From NCBI GenBank assembly GCA_963829705.1, contig CAWHJN010000004.1, forward strand, positions 1-64,000: a stretch of DNA of 64,000 nucleotides. Direction: 5' to 3'. The position numbers and the translations under genes were made by a program. Source of the stretch: CAWHJN01 sp963829705 (GTDB taxonomy: Bacteria; Bacteroidota; Rhodothermia; Rhodothermales; BA12). A model generated the notes under the pieces. The model ran no database searches and was not told the DNA's origin. It saw only the letters and a program-made list of their open reading frames with translations. Position 1 is the stretch's first letter; every line of letters begins with the position of its first letter. Positions 55,750 to 64,000 of this stretch are shown one piece after another.

Positions 55750-58700
55750 ATGCGACCCTTCCGCTGTATCAAGGCCCTGTTTGCCTCTGGAGGCGCGTAC
55801 CTGCTGTTGGTGGGCGTCCTCGGCCTGTCGCCCGCAGCGGCTGCACCCCGCACGGAAGGCCCTGCGGCGGGCGTTGTGACGGGCACGGTGATCGACGCCA
55901 GCACCCGGGAAGGGCTGCCCGGCGCCAGCGTGCGCATCAAAGGCACCAGCATCGGCAGCGCGACCAACATCGACGGGCGCTACACCATTCCCAACGCGCC
56001 GTCGGGCGCGCAAACGCTCGTCGTCACCTACATCGGCTACGAGGAGCAGGAGCGCGTCGTCGAGATCCCGAACGGCGGCACGCTCACGGAGGATTTCCAG
56101 TTGACGTTCCAGACCATCGAGGGCGAGGAGATCGTGGTGACGGCGCAGGTAGCGGGTCAGCTCGCGGCCATCAACGAGCAGTTCCGCGATGCGACGGTCA
56201 AAAACGTCGTTTCGCGTGACCGCATCCAGGAATTGCCGGACAACAACGCTGCCGAGTCCATCGGGCGCTTGCCGGGCATCGCCATCCAGCGCTCGGGCGG
56301 GGAGGCCAACCGCGTCGCCATCCGCGGGCTCTCGCCCAAGTACAACACCGTGACCGTCAACGGCGTGCGGTTGCCCTCGACCGACGGCGACGACCGCTCC
56401 GTCGATCTGTCGCTCGTCTCGTCCAACATCCTCGACGGCATCGAAGTCCGCAAGGCCGTCACGCCCGACATGGACGCCGACGTGGTGGGCGGCTCCATCG
56501 ACCTGCGTCTCCGCAACGCGCCCTCGGGCTTTCTCGTCGATCTGCTCGCGCAGGGCGGCTACACGGGTTTGCAGGACGATTACGGCAACTACAAATTCGT
56601 CGGTACGCTCTCGAATCGCTTTCTGGACGACCGGCTGGGCATCATCGCCACGTTCAACACCGACCGCTACGACCGCAGCGCCGACAAGCAGAGCATCGGG
56701 TATGGGTCAGGCACGATCAAAGGCACCAACGATGAGGCTCTCGGGGTCACGCGCATCGATTTGCGCGAGGAAACGGTAGACCGGGGTAGGACGGGCGGCA
56801 GCATGCTGCTCGATTACCGCATCCGGGGCGGCGCGATCAAGGGCAACGTGTTCTACAACGAACTGAGCAGCGACGGCCTCTACCGCTTTTTCGGCCCGAC
56901 GACGAGCAGCGTCACCTTCAACGTCGAGGACCGCTCCCAGACGACGTCGCTGCTGACGAGCGGGCTGGGGGCCGAACAGAATTTCGGATGGATCAAGTAC
57001 GACGCGCAGATCGCTCTCACCCGCTCGCGCTCGCGCAACCCCGAGGACTTTATCTGGTCGTTCAGCACCGAACAGTCTGCCTTTCTAAACATCGGCGGAG
57101 CAGACCTCATCGGCGTCACCGCCGACAGCGCCTTCACGTACGTCGTCGCCGACACGACGGCCCCGCTGTCGAGTCTGTGGGTGGATTCGCGCCGCCTCGA
57201 CGAAAACCAGACGAGCGCCGAACTCAACCTGCAGGCGCCGTTCCGGCTGGGCGAGTGGTTCACGGGCTACGTCAAGGTCGGTGGCAAGCTGCGCCGCCTC
57301 GACCGCACGTTCGACAACGAGCGCAACGGCCTGCAAGGGTTGCAGTATCCCGGGCGGTGGGGCACGGCACGGTTCGACTGCATCGTAGAGCCGCTGGGGG
57401 AGGCATGGACGGATAAGCCTGGCCGCCGTCGATCCAATGCAGAAAACTGCCCGATCTACCTCGTCGATGCGGATTACACGCGCGGCGGCGATTTCCTCGG
57501 CGGCAACGGCTACAACCTCGGCGTCGTGCCCGACCAGAACCTGCTGCTCCAACTCACCCGGGCGTTGCAGAGCGACGCCTGCGCTGCCGAGTACCGCCGC
57601 AACTCCATCGCGTCTATCGGGCAGGATTACACGGGCGACGAGCGCTACGAGGCCGGCTACGTGATGGCCCGGTTCGACCTGGGCCGCTACGTGACGATCA
57701 TCCCCGGCGTCCGCTACGAAGCAGACCACTCGGACTACACCGGGCAGCGTTTCCGCGAGCTGCTGGCCAACGGCTTCGAGGACGAAGACCCGCAGGACCT
57801 GGAAGCGCTCCGCATCAAGCGCGACAACACGTACTGGCTGCCGATGGTGCATCTCGACATCCGGCCCACGTACTGGCTGTCGCTGCGGCTGGCGCGCACC
57901 GAGACGATCTCGCGCCCGGGCTACAGCCAGTACGCGCCCATCACGTCCATCAACAACTTCGGCACCTACATCCAGGCATCCAACGGCCTCTTGCGCCCCT
58001 CCACGGCCACCAACTACGACGCCTCGGTGCAACTCATCAACAACACGCTCGGGCTCGTGGGCGTGTCGGCGTTCCGCAAAAAGATCGACGACCTCATCCT
58101 CCGCATCGAAGCGCCCGCCAGCGTCGCCATCGGCACGCCCGAGGGGACGAGTATTCCCGAGGCGTGGCTCGCGAAAACGCCGTTTGTGCAGACGTACGTC
58201 AACAACGAGGAGCCTGCCACCTTCTACGGCTTCGAGTTCGAGTGGCAGACCAACTTCTCGTACCTGCCCGGCGCGCTCAAGGGGCTGGTGCTCAACCTCA
58301 ACTACACGCGCTCGTTTTCCGAGACGACCTACCATTCGTACGCGCTCAAGCGCACGTTCATCCCGGGTTCGCGCCCGCCGAAATACGACATCTCGCTCGT
58401 AGACACCACGCGCACGGGCCGGATGCCCGACCAGGCTGAGCACATCGCCAACGTCACGCTGGGCTACGATTACAAAGGCTTCTCGACGCGCGTGTCGTAC
58501 CTGTTCCAGAGCAACACCACGGCGTACGTCAACCCCGTCAACCCACTCTCCGACACGTTCGTGGGCGATTACTCGCGCTTCGACGTGTCCGTGCGGCAGA
58601 AGCTGCGGCAGGGCTTCGAGGTGTTCGCCAACCTGAACAACCTCAACAACCGCCCCGACCGCCAATTCACCTACCAGGACACCGCCGACCCCGACTACTC

Positions 58701-58776
58701 CTTCAACGAGAAGTACCTCTCGTTCCGCGAGATGTACGGCTACACCATCGATGTCGGCGCGCGGTACCGGTTCTAA
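55750..58776 (+). CDS. TonB-dependent receptor of the mannan locus
   Basis: A 1008-residue outer-membrane receptor. The signal segment is at about 8-33. A CarboxypepD_reg-like domain lies at about 36-120 (GVVTGTVIDASTREGLPGAS), the plug at about 125-250 (RIQELPDNNAAESIGRLPGI; VAIRGLSPKYNTVTVNGVRL), and the barrel ends in a terminal aromatic (GARYRF). The plug resembles carbohydrate-utilisation receptors of Xanthomonas/Caulobacter type. No SusD follows; a T9SS protein takes that position. It probably imports manno-oligosaccharides and is controlled through palindrome 2. Confidence 0.9.
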   Translation: MRPFRCIKALFASGGAYLLLVGVLGLSPAAAAPRTEGPAAGVVTGTVIDASTREGLPGASVRIKGTSIGSATNIDGRYTIPNAPSGAQTLVVTYIGYEEQERVVEIPNGGTLTEDFQLTFQTIEGEEIVVTAQVAGQLAAINEQFRDATVKNVVSRDRIQELPDNNAAESIGRLPGIAIQRSGGEANRVAIRGLSPKYNTVTVNGVRLPSTDGDDRSVDLSLVSSNILDGIEVRKAVTPDMDADVVGGSIDLRLRNAPSGFLVDLLAQGGYTGLQDDYGNYKFVGTLSNRFLDDRLGIIATFNTDRYDRSADKQSIGYGSGTIKGTNDEALGVTRIDLREETVDRGRTGGSMLLDYRIRGGAIKGNVFYNELSSDGLYRFFGPTTSSVTFNVEDRSQTTSLLTSGLGAEQNFGWIKYDAQIALTRSRSRNPEDFIWSFSTEQSAFLNIGGADLIGVTADSAFTYVVADTTAPLSSLWVDSRRLDENQTSAELNLQAPFRLGEWFTGYVKVGGKLRRLDRTFDNERNGLQGLQYPGRWGTARFDCIVEPLGEAWTDKPGRRRSNAENCPIYLVDADYTRGGDFLGGNGYNLGVVPDQNLLLQLTRALQSDACAAEYRRNSIASIGQDYTGDERYEAGYVMARFDLGRYVTIIPGVRYEADHSDYTGQRFRELLANGFEDEDPQDLEALRIKRDNTYWLPMVHLDIRPTYWLSLRLARTETISRPGYSQYAPITSINNFGTYIQASNGLLRPSTATNYDASVQLINNTLGLVGVSAFRKKIDDLILRIEAPASVAIGTPEGTSIPEAWLAKTPFVQTYVNNEEPATFYGFEFEWQTNFSYLPGALKGLVLNLNYTRSFSETTYHSYALKRTFIPGSRPPKYDISLVDTTRTGRMPDQAEHIANVTLGYDYKGFSTRVSYLFQSNTTAYVNPVNPLSDTFVGDYSRFDVSVRQKLRQGFEVFANLNNLNNRPDRQFTYQDTADPDYSFNEKYLSFREMYGYTIDVGARYRF

Positions 58777-58833
58777 CGTGCCCATCCTTCCCGTTTTCCG
58801 TTCCACTTCCCCAACACTCATACCAGAGGCACC

Positions 58834-61463
58834 ATGAAAGTCAGCTACCAACTCCTGGCGGTACTCGCGCTTACCGCGCTCGCGTGGCCGCAGCAGGCGG
58901 CAGCGCAGGAGTTTACCACCTGCCCCGCCACCGAAAACGTCTGTCTCGTCGAGTGGGCCAACCCCACCACGGGCGAGCCCATCATCAACGGCCTGCGCAA
59001 CACCATCGACAACGATACGGCGCGCCCGGCGGGCCGCGTGTACATGCTCAAGCGCGGTGGCTACTACTACAACTCCGAGCACATCTCCAACACCGGCTTT
59101 CACCTGCGCATCGTGGGGCAGTCGGCAGAGGAAGGCGAAGCAGCAGGCGAGAACGTCTGCGGCGCGGGCAACGAGGATTGCGGCCCCGCCATCTTGCAGC
59201 GCTTCCGCCGCGAGGACAACACCGTGGACGGGCTGATGATCGAGAGCAGCGGCGACGGCAACGCCGGCCTGACGCTCAAAAACCTCTGGCTCATGGGCAT
59301 GGACAACACGGGCGTGACCAACTACGAGCCCATCAAGATCAACTCGAGCAACTCGCGTTTCATGATCGACAACGTCGTGTTCGACCGCAACGACTGGCAC
59401 CACCTCGGTTTCAAGGGCGCGGGCAACAGCGTCTTCATCACGAACTCGCACTTCCGCAACCTGACGGGTGGGACGCAGATCTGGGAAGGCCGAGGCGTTC
59501 GCTTCGAGGCTGGGGCAGACACCGTGATGTTCGAGAACAACTCGTTTTTCAACATCACCTCGTTTCCTTTCCAGAGCGAGGCCGCACCCGTCGATTACTT
59601 CGTGTTCAACCACAACACGCTCGTCAACTTCGGCCGCAACTTCAACGCTGGAGGACATCTGGAAAGAAGCGTACGTCGCCAACAACATCATGGTGAACCC
59701 GTTTTTCCAGGGCGAGAGCCGGCGCAGTTCGACGAGCGCCTCGCTACATGGACGGCCCAGGGCAACGATCCCACCACGATTGATCCGTACACCGGCGTCT
59801 TCTCCATCGCCGTGCTGCCGTCGCAGTTCGGGTTCGAAAGCGACCGGCGCATCCTGCTGGCCAACAACAACACCTGGCGCAGCCCCCAACTCGACGCCCT
59901 CTACACGCCGCTCGGCATTCGCGCGCAGCCGCTCGTGAGCGACTCGACGATGGGCTTTTTCAATCTGTACCAGGGGATGGTCATCCAGGGCAACCTGAAC
60001 CAGGAGCCCGGCCTCGACACCGCGCCGACGACGGCAGACGTGTACACGCAGATCGGCAGCTTCCTGAGCCAGTGGGTCAACGGAGGAAGCCACGCCGTGG
60101 ACGATTCTGGGCTGGGATCCCGGGTCGCGGCTCGACGCCGCAGGACGTTTCCTGGCCCCTCCCGGAGGACTTCTCGTACACCAACAGCGCCCTCCTCACC
60201 GCCGGCACGGACGGCCTTCCGCTGGGCGACCTCAACTGGTTTCCGCAGTCGAAGGAGACGTACCTGACCAATCGGGCGAGTTACTTGCAAGCGCTCAAAG
60301 ACCTGGCCGGTCCGCCCGTCGAAGCGCCCGCCTCGACCCTCGTCGTGCAGGCGGAGTCGGCGGCGGAGATGGACAACGCCACGGTGAAATCGGTGACAGG
60401 CTTCACGAGCTTTTTCGTCGAATCGGGCGGCTCGATCAAGTGGACGTTCGAGGTGCCGAGCGAAGGCACCTATGGACTCAACGTGATGACGAACCTGCGC
60501 GCCGAGAACGAGCGCGGCCAGCACATCCGCATCGACGGCACGGGCCTGCGTAACAGCGAGGGCTTCGGCGAGTTTTTCTTCTGCTCGATGGCCAGCACCA
60601 ACACAGGCTGCGTCCTCAAGATCGAGAACAACTCGTGGCAGACGGTGCAAATCCGCCAGGCCGATCTGATCGCGGAGCAGAGCAGCGCGCTCATGCTTGC
60701 TGCCGGTACGCACACGCTCGAGATCGCGCCTTCGTGGGGCTACCAGGCCTTCGCCGGCATCGAAGTCGTCGACGGCGCAGGCACGGTCGTCACCACGCTG
60801 ACGCCGCCGATGGCGACGGCGGTGGGCGTGCAGGAAATCTGCGAGGAAGGAGGCTACTGCCCGTCGGGCTTCCAGTCGGTCGAACTCGCCGCAGGCGGCA
60901 GCCTCACGCTGGGCCTCAATGTGCCGCAAGGCATCAACAGCGGCGTTCTTCGCCTGTTCTACCAGTCGGAGAGCGGCAGCATGGCAACCGTCGCGGTCGA
61001 TGGCGTCGAGCTGACGACAGTGTCGTTTGGCGCCGCCACGGGAGCCGCGTCGTCCGATGTGGCGACGATTCGGTTGCCAATGATGCCCGGCGCACGGCAG
61101 GTGAAGGTGACCTCGCCCACCGGCGGCGTCACGCTCGACTACGCCATCGTGTTGCTCTACGAAGGCGGCAGCACCGCCGTGGACAACGGCACGCTACCCG
61201 ATGGCTACGCGCTCGACCAGAACTACCCGAACCCGTCGGGCGACCGCACGGTGATCCGCTACGAGCTGGCCTCCGCTTCGCCCGTCACGCTGACGGTGTA
61301 CGACCTGCTGGGCCGCAAGGTGGCCACGCTCGTCGACGGAATGGAGGGGCCGGGGTCACACGATGTGTCCTTCGACACCAACCGCCTTTCCAGCGGCACC
61401 TATTTCTACCGGATCCAGACGGCCGTTGGCCAGCAGGTTCGGAAGATGACGGTGGTGAAATAA
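58834..61463 (+). pseudogene. T9SS-sorted beta-helix protein with carbohydrate-binding region, frameshifted
   Basis: ATG at 58834, signal peptide ending AAAQE at about residue 25, then a right-handed beta-helix (GLTLKNLWLMGMDNTGVTNY, VFITNSHFRNLTGG). Near 59650 an extra G moves the frame to EDIWKEAYVANNIMVNPFF. Near 59720 one missing base returns it to QFDERLATW. A third break lies at about 60100-60130. The rest is open: a CBM6/35-like region (LVVQAESAAEMDNATVKS, VPSEGTYGLNVMTN) and a T9SS tail (NYPNPSGDRTVIRYEL, YDLLGRKVATLVDG). It likely holds mannan at the surface. Three small indels may be sequence errors. Confidence 0.75.
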
Positions 61464-61479
61464 CCGGCGTTTTGAGATG

Positions 61480-61519
61480 CAGGGGTGGGGGGACGTGCGC
61501 CTTCCACCCCTGTTTTTTT
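61480..61519 (+). terminator. Strong rho-independent terminator
   Basis: CAGGGGTGG at 61480-61488 pairs perfectly with CCACCCCTG at 61504-61512, followed by seven T. It ends the receptor/T9SS transcript 17 bases after the stop, so the GH26 genes need another promoter or read-through. Confidence 0.92.
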
Positions 61520-61563
61520 GCCCACGCGTACCCTCTCGGCAGGGCGCTCTCGCATCCAGACGC

Positions 61564-62760
61564 ATGGAATCGCCTGCTGCTTTTACCGCCAGACAACCTT
61601 CGCGTCGCTGGGCGCGCACGCTCCTGCTCGTGATGATGCTCGGCGCGATGGGCTGCGCGGCGAGCCGAGACGCGGCCTACGCCCACCTCGACCTCGCCGA
61701 CGACCGTGCCACGCCCGAGACGCGGGCGCTGTTCGGCAACCTCCAGAAGCTCGCGCCCGATCACGTGCTGTTCGGCCACCACGACGATCTCGCGTACGGC
61801 TACACGTGGCGCGACGAGCCGGGCCGGTCGGATGTGAAAGAAACCGCAGGCGCGTACCCCGCCGTTTACGGCTGGGACGTCAACCGGCTCTTCCTGCGGG
61901 GCCGCCTCGACACGCCCGACCCGCGCGGTGCGCGGCAACTCAAAAACTGGATCGTCGAGGGCTACAGGCGTGGCGGCGTCGCCACGCTGGCGTGGCACAT
62001 GGACAACCCCGTCTCGGGCGGCAACACGTGGGACACCACGCGCGCCGTGGCGGCGATGTTGCCGGGCGGCGAGCGCCACGAGCTGTACAAAGCCAGCCTC
62101 GACATCGTCGCCGATTTTCTCAACGGCCTGAAGACGGGAGGGCTGCTGGGTGGGGGCACACACATCCCCGTCATCTTCCGCCCGTTCCACGAGCACACCG
62201 GAAGCTGGTTCTGGTGGGGCCGCCCGCACGCGAGCGTCGAGGACTTCGTGGCGCTCTGGCGCTTTACCGTCACCTATCTGCGCGACGAAAAAAACGTTCA
62301 CAACGTCCTCTACGCCTACTCCACCGACGTTTTCGATTCCGAAGCCGACTACCTCGAACGCTACCCCGGCGACAGCTACATCGATATGCTCGGCTTCGAC
62401 GATTACCACAGCGTCGTCTCCGTCGCCGCACGCGACACGCTCGTGCGCCGTCTCCACATGCTCGGCGCGATGGCCGAGGCACGCGGCAAGCTCGCCGCGC
62501 TGACGGAGACGGGCGTCGAGACGGTGCCTGACTCGACGTGGTGGACGAACGTGCTGCTACCCGCTCTCAAAGCCGATTCGATGGGTCGGCGGGTGGTCTA
62601 CGTGCTCGTCTGGCGCAATGCCAACCCCGCCTTCGACCGCCCCGATCATTTCTACGCGCCGTACCCCGGCCACCCGAGCGCACCCGATTTCGTCCGCTTC
62701 AAGGAAGATCCGTTCGTGCTCTTCGAGGACGAATTGCCCGACCTCTACCGCCTGCCCTGA
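61564..62760 (+). CDS. GH26 beta-mannanase lipoprotein (first copy)
   Basis: A 398-residue lipoprotein with signal peptide and lipobox ending AMGC (about residues 28-31). The GH26 fold is marked by VLFGHHDDLAYGYTW, AGAYPAVYGWDV and TLAWHMDNP. The acid/base Glu210 is in RPFHEHTGSWFWWG and the nucleophile Glu315 in ALTETGVE, with spacing like Cellvibrio Man26A (212/320). It should cut beta-1,4-mannan at the cell surface or periplasm. ATG at 61564 was chosen because it opens the signal sequence. Confidence 0.92.
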   Translation: MESPAAFTARQPSRRWARTLLLVMMLGAMGCAASRDAAYAHLDLADDRATPETRALFGNLQKLAPDHVLFGHHDDLAYGYTWRDEPGRSDVKETAGAYPAVYGWDVNRLFLRGRLDTPDPRGARQLKNWIVEGYRRGGVATLAWHMDNPVSGGNTWDTTRAVAAMLPGGERHELYKASLDIVADFLNGLKTGGLLGGGTHIPVIFRPFHEHTGSWFWWGRPHASVEDFVALWRFTVTYLRDEKNVHNVLYAYSTDVFDSEADYLERYPGDSYIDMLGFDDYHSVVSVAARDTLVRRLHMLGAMAEARGKLAALTETGVETVPDSTWWTNVLLPALKADSMGRRVVYVLVWRNANPAFDRPDHFYAPYPGHPSAPDFVRFKEDPFVLFEDELPDLYRLP

Positions 62761-62794
62761 CGGTTCAGGTTGCAGAAGCCCTCCTGCGTTTCCC

Positions 62795-64000
62795 ATGCCT
62801 CTTTTCCACCCCGTTGCTTCCCATCCGGCCCGCTGGCTGTGCGGTGCGCTCGTGCTCGCCGCGGTGACAGTCGGCTGCGGCACGTCGCGCCCAGCGGTCA
62901 CAGGACAGCCGGCGCCTCGTCGATGCGCGGGCAACGCCCGAGGTGCGGGCGCTCTACGCCAACCTGCAAACGCTCGCCCCCGACCACGTACTGTTCGGGC
63001 ACCAGGACGACCTCGCGTACGGCGTCTCGTGGGTGCGTGAAAAGGGGCGGTCGGACGTGAAGGAGAGTGCAGGCGCGTACCCTGCCGTCTACGGCTGGGA
63101 GTTGGGCGACCTCGAACTTGGCGCGAAGACAAACCTCGACGGCGTCGATTTCCGCGCCATGCAAGGGTGGATCAAAGAGGGCTACGCGCGCGGTGGCGTC
63201 ATCACGGTGGCGTGGCACATGGGCAACCCCGTCACGGGCGGCAACGCCTGGGACACCACGCGCGCCGTCAGGGCCATCCTGCCGGGCGGCGAAAAACACG
63301 AGCAGTACAAGACGTGGCTCGACGCGCTTCGCCCAATTCGTGGGCGGCCTCAAAACCGGGCCGCTCGCGTGGCTCGGCATCGGGCGGCCCGTGCCCATCA
63401 TCCTGCGCCCGTTCCACGAGCACACCGGGAGCTGGTTCTGGTGGGGCGCGGCCCAGACCGAACCCGAAGAGTACGTCGCCCTCTGGCGCTTCACCGTCGA
63501 ATACCTGCGCGACGAAAAAGGGCTGCACAACCTCCTCTACGCCTATTCCACCGACGTTTTCGCCGACGAGGCGCACTACCTCGAACGCTACCCCGGCGAC
63601 GCCTACGTGGACATTTTCGGCTACGACGATTACCAGGCGCTCCGCACCGACACGACCGTCGCGCTGATGACCGAAAGGCTGCGGCAGCTTGTAACGATGG
63701 CCGAGGCGCGGGGCAAGCTCGCCGCCCTCACCGAGACGGGCCTCGAAGGCGTACCCGACCCCACGTGGTGGACGGGCCGCTTGCTGCGCGCCATCGAAAA
63801 CGACCCCGTGGCGCGCCGCATCGCGTACGCGCTCGTCTGGCGCAACGCCAATGCCGACGTGCGCGCCGCCACGGGCCAGAGCACGACGCACTTTTTCGCG
63901 CCCTACCGGGGCCACGCGAGCGCACCCGACTTCGTCCGCTTCAAAGAGGATCCGTTCGTGCTTTTCGGTGACGAGCTTCCCGACCTGTACACGCTGCCAT
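62795..64000 (+). pseudogene. GH26 beta-mannanase lipoprotein (second copy), two frameshifts, cut by window end
   Basis: A tandem paralogue of the first GH26. ATG at 62795 opens a signal with lipobox VTVGC. One extra base near 62905-62912 separates it from RLVDARATPEVRALYANL and the GH26 core (VLFGHQDDLAYGVSW). A second extra base near 63313-63322 shifts to RFAQFVGGLKTG, after which the frame is open to the edge with RPFHEHTGSWFWWG and ALTETGLEG. The end (DELPDLYTLP) aligns with the last residues of the first copy, so very little is missing. All catalytic residues survive, hence the indels could be errors. Confidence 0.8.

Overview
The window comes from a high-GC member of the Bacteroidota, most likely of the Rhodothermales type. 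The evidence is type IX secretion (T9SS) sorting tails on several secreted proteins, TonB-dependent receptors with carboxypeptidase-regulatory-like N-termini, a Rho factor with a very long low-complexity insert, strongly GC-biased third codon positions, and translation starts that mostly lack a Shine-Dalgarno motif and instead follow pyrimidine-rich, G-poor leaders. This placement is inference; no rRNA lies in the window. No insertion sequence, prophage or CRISPR array was seen, and no stretch over about 300 bases lacks a gene.

0.2-12 kb is mostly housekeeping and envelope: tRNA-Gln, an acyltransferase, an ABC half-transporter, a tight run of phosphoribosyltransferase, TatC, C-terminal processing protease and TSUP permease, then dodecin, a BON-LysM protein, an HtrA protease and a propeller lipoprotein. 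12-25 kb, largely on the minus strand, holds a flavin disulfide oxidoreductase, an S9 peptidase, two class A beta-lactamase-like serine hydrolases, a solitary DNA methyltransferase, YqgE, a flippase and AroQ. 24.6-30.5 kb has FolC, Rho, a HAD hydrolase and an MFS transporter.

30.5-42.3 kb carries a TonB-dependent receptor preceded by four 11-bp-spaced direct repeats (Pho-box-like), a T9SS cargo protein, a diheme cytochrome c, TypA/BipA, an SGNH lipoprotein and a heavily frameshifted T9SS BNR-repeat protein. 42.5-49.6 kb is a Cus/Czc-type metal efflux operon: a Cys/His-rich exported protein, an outer membrane factor, an adaptor with a metal-binding domain, a Spy-like protein and an RND pump with a frameshift. 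A MerR-type dyad lies in front.

49.6-64 kb is a beta-mannan utilisation locus: ROK repressor, sodium symporter, GH130 mannosylglucose phosphorylase, cellobiose/mannobiose 2-epimerase, TonB-dependent receptor, T9SS beta-helix/carbohydrate-binding protein and two tandem GH26 beta-mannanase lipoproteins. Two copies of the same 17-bp palindrome, TAAATCA-N3-TGATTTA, lie before the symporter and before the receptor. The second sits between the -35 and -10 hexamers of a near-consensus promoter, so it is a strong candidate for the ROK operator. The scheme inferred is: GH26 enzymes cut mannan at the surface, the receptor and symporter import mannobiose, the epimerase makes mannosyl-glucose, and GH130 phosphorolyses it to mannose-1-phosphate and glucose.

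Five genes carry about thirteen single-base frameshifts in total while all others are intact; these are either local sequence errors or decay of exported-protein genes.
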